In this document: piece after piece, positions 21,653-33,979 of the stretch
How the letters are laid out: each line of letters begins with the position of its first letter
Numbering within the stretch: the first letter of the stretch is position 1
Origin: Metridium senile
Lineage: Eukaryota > Cnidaria > Anthozoa > Actiniaria > Metridiidae
Length of the DNA: 64,000 nucleotides
NCBI GenBank assembly: GCA_949775045.1
Contig: OX459102.1
Span: forward strand, 2,412,101-2,476,100
Direction of reading: 5' to 3'
Notes under the pieces: model-generated
Told to the model about the DNA's origin: nothing
Databases searched by the model: none
Seen by the model: the letters and a program-made list of their open reading frames with translations, nothing else
Translations under genes and position numbers: made by a program

Positions 21653-24084
21653 TATTTTTAACTTAAGATTGTAAAGCGCATATGGACATTTATGGAAATG
21701 GCGCTATATAATAACTAAATTATTGTTGTTATTATCAAAATAAACTCATAATAAAATTCATAATAAATTATAAATTGTTTGAAATTTTGAAATAATTATC
21801 AGACTACATGACTTTTTTTGTAAAAACAATTTACAAAAAAAGAAAAAGAATACATGTTCACAAACATCAGTGATGCAATAATTTCAAAAAAAAAAAGAAC
21901 TACTCCTAAATTGTTGCTTTTTTAATTACAGGTGAAATCTCTATACCGATCCCAACTACACAACTTAATGAAATGCTGAAATTAAAAATACAGCAGGGAG
22001 AGTACACAGTTGGTGAGCTTGTTGTTCCAAGAAAGTATGAAAAGTTGTTAATAAACAGAGATGGAGAAATAGTTAAAACTGAATTTGTGGTTGAAGGAAG
22101 AAAACAGCCTCTGATCTTGAAGAAATTAGAAAACAAATGATTGAAAAGCACAGAATGTATATGAAACAACATGAAGACATCTATTATGATGAGATGCCAA
22201 GGCTTCAGATACTAAAAAGGCTCACAGAGTTAGGTTAATTTAATGATGGTGAAGGTCTTACAGCTATGAGAAAAAAGTTAAAGGCATTTGAAAGATCAAG
22301 ACATTTACTTGTTTGGCATGATCACTCAACTGTAGCCAATCATGGCCACATGGTGTTCATGGTGTCAGCAGTGTATGATCCTGCTCTGTTCTTAACTCCT
22401 GATGAGGTATCTGAGTCATCTGGGTTGAAGATTGATGTGCAAGCAGAGGTAGAGAGACCAGAGATATATATTGTTGGTAGATGCAAGAGCACTGATGTTG
22501 AACAATTAGGTTATTGTGAGACTAGCTGTGAATGTTTACAAGATCTTCCCAACAAAGTTCAATTAAGCCCTGGAATTCCAATTACAGACACAATGAGATT
22601 TTTTAAAGGTGATGGTCAAGCAGTTGCGTTTGAGGTTGGACAACAGAAAGGTGGCCATTATTTTTGTTCTTCGTGTGGTATGCATGCCATACAAAGCGAC
22701 GACCCTGAACATTTCTTTAGGTGCAAATATGTGTCTTTCTTAGACAGACAAAGAATGATTTTAAATGGCCCTCAAGGGAAAAGGGGCTCTCTGAGTCAGC
22801 AACCAAAGCCCTTTGATAAGATGAAAAAGGAGGATCTGAAAATAGAGCTTAGAGCAAGAGGCCTTTTATACAAAGAAGATGATTTAAAGCCTGAGAATGA
22901 ACGGGAGCTCATTAGTGAGCTTAAAGGTGTACAGAGGGTACCTGCTCTGCTTTTCTTATCCCCAAACCGCACAGTTGGAGAACATAAATCTCTTGTCATA
23001 TGAAGCACTAGCATGTGAGCCCATGCATGATATTGCTAATCACATATCAAATATCATAGAGGAACTTCCACGCCATCTCACCAAAGAACAAAAAAACAAA
23101 TTTCAAGAAATTTTAAGCCTAACCCTTGGGGATAAGGAAATTAAAAGAGCCACAGACCACAGAGCTGCTTTAATTGTATTTTCTCACCAACTAAGGGGAC
23201 ATGTGTCAGAAACAGTTCAGTCTCTGTTAGACACATTGGTAGAAATGCAAGCAATCCTATATTCTAACGACAGCAAGAGATGTCCCCGTCTAATCCTACG
23301 CTACCACAACTCCAGTTTTGTTCACTTTGTCATGTGTGATATTCTATTTGGATCCTCCCCTATTGTTTTAAATGCCAGAAAATTATATGGAAAATATCTT
23401 CACAATCTTCTCTCCCATGCACCTATCCAACTTCGTCTCATATCAGGCCCATCATCAAATGCAGAAGACGAAGAAAGAATGTTCAGTACCATCAAGAGCA
23501 TCACACAGACAACATCTTGTAACAGGCCTGGTCACATCATTGGTAACATATTTATTAGATTACAAGCTGAAGAGAAAATTGGCAACTTTGATGACTCATC
23601 TCCACTAATCATACAATCTGGTAAAATATCCAAGATTTCATCAACCCTACCTAAGTTTCCAAACACTGTTATCCCAAGTTATATTCTTAAAGGCAAAAAG
23701 TACTCTAAATGGTATCAAGCACATTTAGAAAGAATCAGTGATTTTATTTTGCCTGGTGAAGTGGTTTGGTGGCTAGGTGATGATAACAGTGTGACCTTCT
23801 TTGATTCTGAAGCAGAGCCTGGAGAAAGAGAACAAGGGCCAGTATTACATCACTTCAGATCCAGTGACTTCAAGAAAGAAGAATCTTATCTGTCATCCTG
23901 TTGGAATGAATGTATTGAGCCGAGAAACAAAATCAAGCTCCCACTACATTATCATTACACTTGCCTGATGCGACAGGAAAGCAACAACAAATATCAACAT
24001 GTAATTTCAGACAAGATGTTAATGAGACCTACAACTCTTCTGTGCATGACACAATTGAACAATCTGCAAACCCAAGGCAAGTAG

Positions 24085-24735
24085 AAGAAGAAAAAGAAGA
24101 ACAGCACGAACGTCGACAATTTAGCTTAGATACCTAGCCTTTAGAGGCAAAAAGCTTAGCTGCCGAGCCTGTGTCAAAGTAGATCAACGTTCGTTTGATA
24201 ACCGGCGGGTTGTTATCGTTTGGGTTTTCAAATGTTTTGTCTATTTATTGGGGTTTTTGGACTTCGCAAAGCGTAATACAACACATGAGGTAATAAAGCA
24301 GACATTACAAACTTTTATTGGACTTTATTGTGGTTTATTAATGAGTAATTTTCATTTGTTAGTAAATTATACAACGATGTATGTTTCGCTCAGAAATGTC
24401 ATGTGTATGATCAGCGGCTAACCATTACATAACTCCGCCCCTAGTCGATTGACGGTCCACAAAAGACCAAATCAAACCGAAGTTTTCAAACAGCAGGTCG
24501 CGATACGAATAATGCTGTAAGGAAGCCAATAGAGTTCAATTCCAGAGGAAAAACTTGGAAAGGACTTGTAGCAGTTGTGGTGCATTAGCAGATTTTGTTC
24601 CTTGCCACACCAACAAAATCTGGGAGTTCCCCAAATGAGCCGATAACAAACAACTGTATACCATTATAGCCAACAACCTCTACTTCCACATCTCAGGCTG
24701 CATTCAACCAGGAAAACTGTGCAAAGCCAGGAAGG
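24085..24735. other. No gene recognised
   Basis: Separates two transposon pseudogenes. No open frame or repeat worth naming. Confidence 0.35.
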
Positions 24736-25640
24736 GTGGTTAATAACAAAAGAATTGATGCAATTGAAAATGAAAAGTCCCTGGAAGATATAGAAAACTT
24801 GACAGATGCTTTGTTAGATACAAAAGCACTTCATCGGAAGAAAGTTGCTGCATCAAAGAAACTTGATCCAGTTGGTCACAGCTACGATGATGTGATGCAT
24901 TACAAAGACAAAGTAGAGAAAGTTCTTCAGGACTCATTCTTAATTCGTTTTCAAGACTAGCAAGGAACAGCTTGAGCTGGTTTTACAAATGGACAGATTG
25001 TCAGGGCCATCTCAAGACTGAGGCATGTCATGTAGATGGAAAGCATAACCGTGTTACTGGCTATATCACCATCTCTCTAGTTGTGTATGACCCAAATATG
25101 AGGGAGCTGGCAAAGATTGCAACAATGGAGTGCCCCTCAGAGAGCAAGGCATTGGAATGTTTTGGACCTGCCTTAATGATGCATTGCGTAAATTGCAACA
25201 TGACAACAACTGCCAATTCAAACATCACCAATACATGTTTGACGAGGGTGGGGGTTTCTGGGCCTCACTTAAAGAGCAGCTTGGTCCAGGCGAACTAACT
25301 AGAGCTGTAAACTTCACTGAGGATTTACAGTAAAGAGAAATGCCAAAAAGCTCATAGGAGAGGATCTCCAAGACCAATATCGCTTTTTATGTGATGCGGT
25401 ATTAAAAGCAACCACCGTCAACATGTATCAAAAGGCAAAAGACAACCTTGACAACTTGATTGACAAGCACCCATTCCTACGAAACTGGTGGGAATGGTGA
25501 GAGAAACGCCGGTCACATGTCTTTCAAGCATTATGTTCCAAAGACAAATTTAACAGAGGTTCATCATTGAAGATGGCACAATATTGGGGCAGAAAACTTA
25601 ACACTTGTGCAAGCATGCCGAGAAGATTTTCCTGAGAGCT
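24736..25640 (+). pseudogene. DDE-type transposase remnant (unclassified)
   Basis: Frames at 24736-24958, 24972-25298, 25130-25340 and 25330-25640 read together as one protein. It has ACHVDGKHNRVTGYIT (first Asp), VVYDPNMRELAKIATMEC, FDEGGGFW (second acidic residue), then KHPFLRNWWEW and EKRRSHVFQAL. At least three frame changes occur, plus TGA at about 25499 where Trp is expected after WWEW. The D..D spacing and WWxWW block are typical of a transposase common in corals and annelids; I cannot give a superfamily. Confidence 0.55.
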
Positions 25641-26204
25641 TGAAACTAAAGAGGAAATTGGAAGGTAATAATACAGATAAACTAATTACATTTTCTTGTT
25701 ATATGATTAATACGGGTTTCTTTGTTATTAGCAGCGCTAATAATTATTGATATTTAATATTCTACTGTTGTTTGGATTTTCCTCATGGGAAGCTAAAAAC
25801 TTGCAGTAGTGAAAAACCTTTTCAATCATATAAATATGTAAGACAATTAATTACCTTCAATAATGGCCCCTTGCATTTCATATTACTCATTGCCCCTGTT
25901 TTTGGTAACTAACTCATTGATTTATTTTCTATGTATATATACTTTACTCTGTAATATCACATCTATAAAATATACTCGATTCTGATTGGCTGACGAACTG
26001 TGTATTTTTTTCTCAATTGGCCATGTTCTAAACGAGGATGGGTTAGGAGGGGACTGGGTACTAGTTTCTAGAATTAATGCAATTAATAAATAAACTACAT
26101 AACATGAAAAAGCACATCAACATATACCATATCACAAATTTTGATGCTATTTGGTTGTATATTTCCATTGCAATAGTCTCTCAAACATCCATAAGATTAC
26201 AAGG
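25641..26204. other. No gene recognised
   Basis: AT-rich, no coding frame of note, no large repeats. Confidence 0.35.
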
Positions 26205-26248
26205 AATGTATGGTTTGGAGGGACAGCTGTCCCTCCAAACTATACATT
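26205..26248. repeat. 44-bp near-perfect palindrome without spacer
   Basis: The two 22-nt halves (AATGTATGGTTTGGAGGGAC.. and complement) match at 21 of 22 positions and meet directly at CAG|CTG. A relaxed relative with the same ends occurs at 33385-33426. Such sequences extrude as cruciforms and are often unstable in cloning. Confidence 0.9.
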
Positions 26249-26548
26249 TCTTTATAATTTTTCACATATTTGAAAGGCTTTTTCTGTGGATCAGAAAAAA
26301 CAAGCTGCATCGTTCTGTAGAGAACTTGATGACTACATGGAGAGTGGAGAGGAGTTGTGTCCATGGATTAATGAGCAATAGGGAGCTTAAGCATCGACGA
26401 CGACGAAATAATGACGTCATAACTGAAAAAGACTGGGTAGGGGTTTTCGTTTTCGGCTGGAAGTGAAGAAGCTTTAGCAAGTCACGTATTTTAGTCAACA
26501 ACGAATCCATAATGACTTCGTTTCGAGACATTCGAAATTTACTTTTAA

Positions 26549-27555
26549 CCCTTTGGTGCCTGCCTTTGCAAATGTCGTTCCATATGGAACGATGACCTCA
26601 AAAATTCTAGCTCTCTCGCTTTGAAAGTCATGGCTCTAAAATGTAATTATCTGTGTTGCCTGGTAAGTTCCACAACATCTGACACTAAATTGATCATCTG
26701 AGATCCGAATTTGTAAAATATAGAGTCCTTTGTGTTAAGGTGAACGTTAAAATGTGCATTTTAGCGAAATAGAACAACCATGATAAAAGTCATTTTTCAT
26801 CTCTGATTTTAATGCAAATAATATCATTTAAAAAACAAAATCGGCATTCTCAGAACACATCAGCCTCAGTTCTTTTGATTTCTTAACTTTTTATGATCAA
26901 ACATTTTCTACGAGCCGCACATCAGCCTTGTTTATTTAGCCTACTAACGCAAAACTCGTTTCTCCATTTAATAACGAAAAGCATTGTGGGTAATTATGGA
27001 AATTTTCGACAGCACATGTCCCAGATCCCAATTCTTTATGGATTTTTGCCCAGTGCCCAGTCACTCGCACCAACCGGACAAAAATTGCACCGATTGCCAT
27101 CTTTACAAGGCAAAACTCACTAAAATTGCCTTGGTTGGTACTGGTGTCTACCGCAAGACGACCAGGAAAGCGATTTTACTCCAACGACGCCATTGTCAAT
27201 AGACACAACGACCTGCGCTATTTTCTTTGTAAAATCGTCTTCCACCTTTGAATTCGTCCAAAAGTGCGTCTCCACCACCTAGACAAACTTAATGATGCAT
27301 GACTAGGGGCTCTTGTAGTAGCAAATGACTGAAAAAAACACTTATAAACTGGATTTTAGCTCAATTCAGGGTCAAAGTGTTGACTCGGAATTGAACGAGC
27401 TAAAATCCGCAAGGCGTTCCTGGAATCCTTGAGCCATCGGTAGTTCGAAACAGCAACAGTTTCCCTAGCAACACCTTATTTTGAGAAATCGATTTTTTAA
27501 CTTTTCGCACCAAAAATAGTCAAAAATCCAATAATCATCGCCAGGCACCAAAGGG
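26549..27555. mobile_element. piggyBac-like non-autonomous element, 1,007 bp
   Basis: Starts CCCTTTGGTGCCTG and ends with its exact complement CAGGCACCAAAGGG; both ends are flanked by TTAA (26545-26548 and 27556-27559). A 14-bp perfect terminal inverted repeat beginning CCC next to a TTAA duplication is the signature of the piggyBac superfamily. Inside there are only short frames (about 26893-27202, with KNCTDCHLYKAKLT), too short for a transposase, so it would need a transposase from elsewhere. The intact TSD and TIR suggest a fairly recent insertion. Confidence 0.85.
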
Positions 27556-27594
27556 TTAATAGCTCACAATGATGGTATTCTTGAATATGAAAAT

Positions 27595-27725
27595 TTTTGC
27601 TACTTTTCGATCAGTATCAATCAAGAAATCCAGAGTTTCCTTATGATTCATACCCAGCTTTTGACCTACAAGAGATCGATCAACCTGAATGCTTGGCCGA
27701 ATTTCGATGCAAGAAAAGAGATGTA
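27595..27725 (+). pseudogene. PIF/Harbinger-like transposase N-terminal fragment
   Basis: The frame LLFDQYQSRNPEFPYDSYP followed by DLQEIDQPECLAEFRCKKRD matches the N-terminal block I associate with cnidarian HARBI1-like transposases (F.Y..Y..FDL....C..EFRF.K.D). The sequence then changes into a short repeat, so only about 44 codons remain and no DDE residues are present. Confidence 0.45.
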
Positions 27726-27744
27726 GCTATGGAGGGGGATTCCG

Positions 27745-27868
27745 GACTTAATTGTCATTCAATCATATCAGATGCCATTAGATCATATCAGATGCCATTA
27801 GATCAATTTGTTCATTCTGTGATATCAATCCTTCGTTGTCATTCAATCATATCAGATGCCATTAGATC
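27745..27868 (+). repeat. Short direct repeats (ATCATATCAGATGCCATTAG)
   Basis: Three copies of the 20-bp unit ATCATATCAGATGCCATTAG at about 27767, 27786 and 27847. The first two are adjacent, and the third follows a second copy of the preceding TGTCATTCA sequence. It looks like local slippage or duplication at the truncation point of the Harbinger fragment. Confidence 0.75.
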
Positions 27869-27989
27869 AATTTGTTGCGTTCTCTTGTAAAAAAATCATT
27901 AGCTCGTCCGATTAAATATTATTTCAAAGATTTACACATCATTTTAAAGCTAAATAACCATAGAATACGTCTGTGTAATTTGTTTTACC

Positions 27990-28400
27990 AAAATCTTTAT
28001 GCATAAAGAGTTGTGATGCTTTAAATTCAAAACGACCGTCTTTGTTTGAGCGAATTGATCTAAAAAAGTTCTCATTGTATTGTCGCCTTTTCTGCATAAT
28101 GTCAATCAGCACATACATGCCTTCCAAAACTTGTGAGGCTTTGTCAATATTTCACTTAGTTTAGATATAAATTAGAGTTGAAGCCGGAGATTCAATTATT
28201 TTTGTGAAATTCGAAACTTTTGATCATAAATCTGAAACTAAGCTGTTATTCGACAAACGCTCACACGTTTTGAATTTTGTTGAGTTGATAATGCTACATG
28301 GCATTTTTCAGGCTATTTGGTTGAAAACTTTTGTAGATCAATTCGCTCAAAGTTGTGTTATACGCATTAAACTCAAACAAAGTTATAAGGCTTTGAAGTT
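27990..28400. repeat. Diverged inverted repeat
   Basis: The segments around 28018-28070 (TTTGAGCGAATTGATCTA core) and 28255-28357 (complement TAGATCAATTCGCTCAAA) are inverted with moderate identity and share AATTCAAAACG further out. This is likely an old MITE. The two ORFs over it are shadows of the repeat. Confidence 0.5.
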
Positions 28401-28419
28401 GTGTAAACATTGAGTCTCT

Positions 28420-29743
28420 ATCTGTCATCGGGATCACGAAAGGTCACCGAACCAACCAACTCCAAGGGTTTTTCTTCTCTCTCTTTGACATGTAAGCGAT
28501 ATTAAAGCGGGTTTTAAAGTAAAACTTTCAACATATATCCGAACTGTAAACAGTCTTGCACGTTGTGTATGCTAATTATAATAATTTGCCGTAAAAAGCT
28601 CCACAGGATTGAATCACGCAACACTGCGATTAGGACGGATTATGACACTTTCGTTGTTATATTTATTTGGCCATAAAATACGTTTCGTTAAATATCTCGC
28701 TAAGGAAAATATATTTTCAAAAGATTTTGATTTCATTCGAAGGTTTATTCATCGACTAAAAAGTTCCTGAAATAAAAAAAAAATGGCCAGATTATAGGTC
28801 TGAAACTAGACTGTAACCTTAAACAAGCTGTGTAATCGATTTCAAATAGATTCCATCAAAATCAATCTGATTTTTTTATGTCGTTTGTCATTTGATCAAA
28901 AACTTCATGCCATTATGTTTGACGTCATCATTACGTCCAGCGGCTGACTTTTTAAACACAGGCGTACGTCAAGTTACCGTGCTCCACGTGCTTCGTTTCT
29001 TCGTACTTTCTACTAGTGTAAACATAGTGTACACATCTATTTAGCTGTTAGCTATAATAAATAGATCGAACAAGTCAACTCCTATGGGAAGCTTTAAGTT
29101 GTTTGGACAGAGTTAACGAGGGAAATCCTTTAGGACGTCCGATGAAAGGACCTGGCACTTTGGTGCAGCAAACAGTACCAGGCAATGCTCAAGCGTCATC
29201 AGAGATTAGGTAAGAATTCCCCGCCTTCTAACAGCAAATTCATGAAAGAAAAGCTATGGAATATAGTTAGTGTTAACTAAACTCGGCCGATCTGGCCTCG
29301 ATTGCGCCATAATTTATTTAGAGGCTTTGTAAATCGACTTCAGATCGGTATCACGACTGACACTACTAGTCCATGGGCCAGAGCAGATTTTGGTACCAAA
29401 CTTAGGGACAAAACATGAGTAGTGGCAGTTGATACTCCCTTTTGTGGTGTTTAAAATTTTGTATGATAATCTTTCCAAAACGGTAGCTTTCATGGATTTT
29501 TTTTTAATTTAAAAATAAAAAAAAATTGCTTCAGCATGAAAACGAGGCTCAAACTAAAATATTATTTTATATATGCCTAATAATTTTTTTGATTTTTGAT
29601 TTTGCATAAAATATAATATTTCCAATATTGTTTTGTGTTTTACATCGAAAAAAATTCGCTTTTTCATGAACATTCATGAACATTGCACAAAATAAAATAA
29701 AAATATATTTGATATTCGCATTGCATTATGGGTAGAATCCAAG
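28420..29743. other. Mostly featureless; one possible exon near 29050-29209
   Basis: A plus-strand frame ending at 29209-29211 on a donor (gtaaga) reads ..LDRVNEGNPLGRPMKG.. and stays open for about 50 codons, but no start or acceptor is convincing. The rest is AT-rich without a recognisable gene. Confidence 0.3.
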
Positions 29744-31318
29744 ATGGCGGCTCCCTTGACAGGTGAGTATAGTTTTGTTTAGCCAGAATAACTGCTAATT
29801 AAAGCATAAAGGAATACAGATTTGGTATAATTTAGTATAAAATAATATAATTAATGGATAAAAGATAAGATTATAGCAATTTTCAACAATCAAAGGGGAA
29901 ATTTTAAAGCCGAACTTACAGACCTTCTAAAATCCTGGCATCTCGAAATCGAGGAAACTACGGAAACTGAGGAAACTACGAAAACACGAACACGAACACT
30001 TGTAAAATAATTTGTAAATCGTACTAGTAAGGACTACTTAGTTTTGTAAGCAATCAAAAAAATTCTCAATTCGACATGTTTTGACTGACGTGCAAATCAT
30101 ATTAAACAATGCAAACAAGACACATGCATATGGGCATTTAAAACGAATCCAAAAAAATCTTAACCTTACCTTGATTTCTTAATTTTTGCTTTGGTTTTAC
30201 TTTGTTCAAATTTTGCTGTTGTTTTTTTTTCGTTTTTCTTTGCCGTCTTTTTTTGCTAACACAGGGAACCCGGTAATAACAAAATACGAGGAGCTGAAAA
30301 TGCCAAAAAAAAAACAATCAAGCGGTATTTTATTGAATGCTCATTTGTGTACTGTTGGTATAAGCTAATTTGTAAGATTTTTAAAAGTAAGCTTTGTAGT
30401 ACTATGACTAAAACTGTCGATCATGCTCATGTCGAATTTACCACCAGATTTAAATTAGTTTTTAAAATATTTATATGAATAAAAAAAAACTAAAAAAAAA
30501 ATAACTAAGTATACTAGAGGAAGTCTACAAGTATTTTTTTTATTAAAAAAGAATAGTTTCCGTATAGTTTCCTCAGTTTGGAGATGCAGCTAAAATCCTC
30601 AGTTACGTTTATTGTTCAATATACATCATATAGGTTATATCGTTTAGTGCGTTTTACTGACTACAAATGTCTTGTGATTTTTCATATCCCATTTTCTCAG
30701 TTAATTTATATTAATTGTAAGTGTTTAAAATACTTTGAAAGACTGCAATCCCCGTCAGTAAATGATTGACATCATATATATATATATAATTGAATAGGAG
30801 CCTCTAAAAGGACTTTTACTGATGGAAAGGAATCAAACTGTAGTAAGCGAATCCGGACAGAAAAAACCTGTATCATTCATTGTACAGAGGATGATACAGA
30901 CCTTGTAACTCCAAAAGACAAAGAATCCTGGAAAACCCTACTGAGAGCAGCAGAGATTCGAAACCACCAGCCACTGCTAGATATGGCCAGCACAAATGAA
31001 GAAAATATCTGGCAAGTTGTTTATTACCATCGAAAATCCCGCAGTTTGTTTACAATGAAAAAGCTTTTAGACAAATTGTCTCGGGGAAAAGCTAGTGGCA
31101 ATGATCACCAAGACCCGGTGTTTAGGAGGCTATCCATTAGAGGATCTCCTAGCACTAGCACGACTTATGAAAGTGTTTGCATTTTCTGTGAAAAGGCAAG
31201 TAAATACATCAAGAAAACAAGAAATCGCGAGCCCTTGGTCCAATGTCGAGATATGCGTGCAGATAACAGTATCAGAAAGATAGCTACAGAAAAGAATGAC
31301 AGCAAGATTCTTGCAATC
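29744..31318 (+). CDS. Three-exon transposon-type protein, truncated in exon 3
   Basis: Exon 1 (29744-29762, MAAPLTG, in an AAGATGGCGG start context), exon 2 (30265-30324) and exon 3 (30798 to about 31318) join in phase through donors gtgagt and gtattt and AG acceptors. The protein begins MAAPLTGNPVITKYEELKMP, then basic and Cys residues, KESWKTLLRAAEIR, QVVYYHRKSRSLFTMKKLLD, and a finger-like YESVCIFCEKASKYIKK followed by RADNSIRKIA. This N-terminal layout is common among repeat-encoded proteins in cnidarians; the function is unknown. Similarity of the family is lost after SKILAI, exactly where an RPA-like fragment begins, so the 3' part has been replaced. Domesticated or dead cannot be told from sequence alone. 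Confidence 0.55.
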
Positions 31319-31324
31319 GTGTTG

Positions 31325-31606
31325 GTTATATTCACAACCTATCTCCAGTAAAGAATGGACGTTTTTTGACTGCCAGCTTCGAGCTAAAGAAAAAACTTTG
31401 CGTGGAGTCTGTTTCAGTCCAAAAAAAATCTAACGATTTTCACAGGTCAGTGAATCAAGTTCACCAGTGAAAATAAAGAAGTTCAAGATTGACAATACCT
31501 ATTACTCAGAGGACCTAGTTATGAACGATGATGTTAGTATCGAAAGTGTCCCAGAATTGGACTTCCCAAACAAGACCTACCAACCACCTTCAATTTCTCC
31601 ACAGTA
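31325..31606 (+). pseudogene. Second Helentron RPA-like fragment
   Basis: Reads IHNLSPVKNGRF, shifts frame at a T6 run near 31366 into FDCQLRAKEKTLRGVCFSPK, and after another break continues SPVKIKKFKIDNTYYSEDL to a stop at about 31606. It matches in order the block FLHNISPIKKG..FDFQLQT..RTVSF..NIPIQNKIRL of the copy at 16 kb. Only the first OB-like region remains. Confidence 0.55.
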
Positions 31607-31963
31607 AAATCCATTGCACCTGGCCAAGACATAACAAATATATAAGACAAACATTGTCACTGGATGATACTAGCTAGACGCGATGTCCAAAGGAAGCCGT
31701 ATTGATATCAAGAAGGCGGAATCGTGGTCGAATGACCGTTAGAACGTCGCAATCTGGTGATGTTGAGTTCGAGTGCAACTGTTATTTCCTACTTTCGAAT
31801 ATTTTAAATTTAGTTTAAGACCATTTAATAAAGAGCCACCCCGTTTGTCTCTTTACCAGCTAGGATTCATTATTGGTTTATTTGTGTTAAGTGGCATAAG
31901 AGGACCAATTTTCCCAAAAATAAATATGCTGATAATGATCAAATATTTTTATTTTTATTCTAG

Positions 31964-32966
31964 AGAAGCCAGACGGATTGTTTTTGTGCCTTTTTCTGGG
32001 GAATCCATAAGAGGAACAAATGTGGCACAAATAAATAAGCATATTGAGCTAAAGCACATAATCACATCTGGGGAATTGTCTTCGTCGTTTGGCCTCTTTA
32101 TTTCTCTAAGGAAAAAATACTTGCAAAGTGGAAAACAAGACATTGCGAAGAATCTCGTCCCTTTCACTGCCAAACTGCTCGATGGAGCCATCCCAGACAT
32201 CATTCTGTCCTATTCCGCCGCCTTGTGGTTCACAAAAGAGGTAAGCCATATAGAAACTGCCGCAATCTTATTTTGACCAAACCTATTTTCCCGTGAATTA
32301 ATATTTAATAAAAATAAATAATAATGCAAGCTGGAAAAGGACTCATACTCCGTATTATAGCATCTGACTTGATTACGGTTAGAGGTTCATGGGTCCGAGT
32401 CCTTTTCCAACTTGTATTATCGTCTATTTTTTCGTATCCAAAGCATTCAATACCAAGACAAGTCCAAGTCCAAGGTTGACCTATACTGTATTCTATTAAT
32501 CGATACCAAATAGCTTTTTCAGTTGTCGATATTTTGGTTTGTACCACATCTGAAAGAGAGCAAACTGAGAAAAAGTAGGGGGAAAAACTCTGTCAGGACG
32601 TTTAGATACGAAATGTCATGCAGAAGGGATAATAAATGAAAAATTTATCAACACACGTATTTCAATTAATAAGTTATTATAATTATAAGTAGAGTATGTA
32701 CTTGACAATCTTGTTTTTTTTTTTGACAGACATACAAATGGTGCATAAAAAGGTACATTTATTATTTTAATGTCTTATAGATTTGTGACGCAGTTACCTA
32801 TGACTTTGAGGAAGTAAAAAAATACTTTCAAAGAACCGTGGCGCCTTTTGCTGTTGCCTACCAAAGCCGGGAACTGGAGAAAAAACAGCTTGGCAGCACG
32901 GACATCTTGCAGGAGTTTATAGCGGGCGTAGTGAGATTTTGCACGGACTGTTCCGATCCCCAAAAG
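31964..32966 (+). CDS. Two well-formed exons of an unknown gene
   Basis: Exon A (31964-32240) ends ..SAALWFTKE at donor gtaagc. Exon B (32781-32966) begins ICDAVTYDFEE at an AG acceptor and ends ..CSDPQK at donor gtaatt. Exon A ends and exon B starts in phase 0, giving 154 codons with no stop and a more balanced base composition than the surroundings. The product would be soluble and mixed-charge, with two Cys in a CTDC motif near the end. I do not recognise a family, and neither a start nor a final exon was found. It may be a host gene, which would make it unusual here. Confidence 0.45.
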
Positions 32967-33384
32967 GTAATTATTTCAATGCATCAATATAGTATCAATT
33001 CAGCAGTGAAGAAATTATGTCTAAGAATGAGGACAGCAGTATAGGTCTGGATTGGTAGGAAACAGACATGGACATTTACATCATGAAGGCTGGCAGGAGG
33101 ATTTTTCAATTCTGTTTTACAAGTAAAAGTAAAAATAGTGTGAATTTTTTCGAACTAATCAATGCGCGCGATTTTCAATAATCGCCTACATATTTATATT
33201 ACAAAATTTACAAAAACATTGATCTTTGGTAGTCTACTTACTATAGTTAATACAAAATTCCATATATTTCTACTACTTTAAAATAGTACAATAGTCTTCT
33301 GCATCTCTTGCACAACTTATTTTGATGTTTATTCTTTTTGTACAATCATTTTTGCTTCCTTAAAGTTTTTTTCAATTACAGTGA

Positions 33385-33426
33385 AATGTATGGTGTCTTC
33401 CAAAACGTCCTGCCAAACCATACATT
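33385..33426. repeat. Imperfect palindrome related to the one at 26205
   Basis: The 42-bp segment begins AATGTATGGT and ends ACCATACATT with an imperfect interior. It shares its ends and GG.AGGAC interior (complement) with the 44-bp palindrome, suggesting one dispersed family of tiny foldback sequences. Confidence 0.6.
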
Positions 33427-33979
33427 CTTTGTATTTTAGAAAAAAAATAAAATACCATAATTTCGTTGCAATTTGCACAAACTTGTTCAAACTTTCAATT
33501 CTTACTCATTTGTATTTGTTCTTTCCTGTGAGGGGGTTTATTTTTGAATTCGATTAATTTTGAGAAACTTGGTTCCAGTCCCTTGCTCAATATGAAAAAG
33601 GCTTATCCTCACGTAACACAGGAAACCCGCTTATTTTCACTGCATAATTTTATTCAAGCACAAGTAGCTCGCGCTCTACGGAAGGTAAACGGTTTCTTTT
33701 AACGGTTTTCGTATATTTTTATCATTTTATGTTCGTTATTAAATTCTTTTTCAAAATATTCTCGCGTGTATTTTATTTTTAAATCGTATTGCGTATATTT
33801 TTCACCGGCTTTTCTGCTGGACTTCAACATGTATTTTGCAAGACATCTTCCAACCAGCTCCAATACTAGAAAGCCTTTCATCCCACCGGGTATGTTTTTC
33901 TTAGTCTTTTACCAACTATCATAGACTTCTTTAATCATTCACCCTTGTCTAGGCTGGTTTTTTTTTTGCATAATTTCGT

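Larger units (their letters stand above)
19813..24084 (+). pseudogene. Large uncharacterised transposon protein, multi-exon and decayed
   Basis: Coding blocks on one strand: 19813-20541; 20770-21164 (one-base slip at the A7 run near 21000); 21932-22130, joined to the previous block in phase (..IGG|GT GAA..); 22113-23003 (frameshift near 22113, TAA at about 22236); and 22897-24084 (one-base slip near 22970). Features: N-terminal basic helical region, LVWHDHSTVANHG, PEIYIVGRC, Cys pairs in a CSSCGMHA block, a SAP-like helix (MKKEDLKIELRARGL), GVQRVPALLF, EPMHDIANH, and a C-terminal LERISDF.LPGEVVWW. I know this arrangement only from uncharacterised repeat-encoded proteins of corals and anemones. 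No catalytic triad can be assigned, and the copy is clearly broken. Confidence 0.6.

Noticed and set aside
27939..28413. Opposite-strand ORFs with similar length and composition
   Set aside because: They arise from the two arms of a diverged inverted repeat and carry no recognisable domain.
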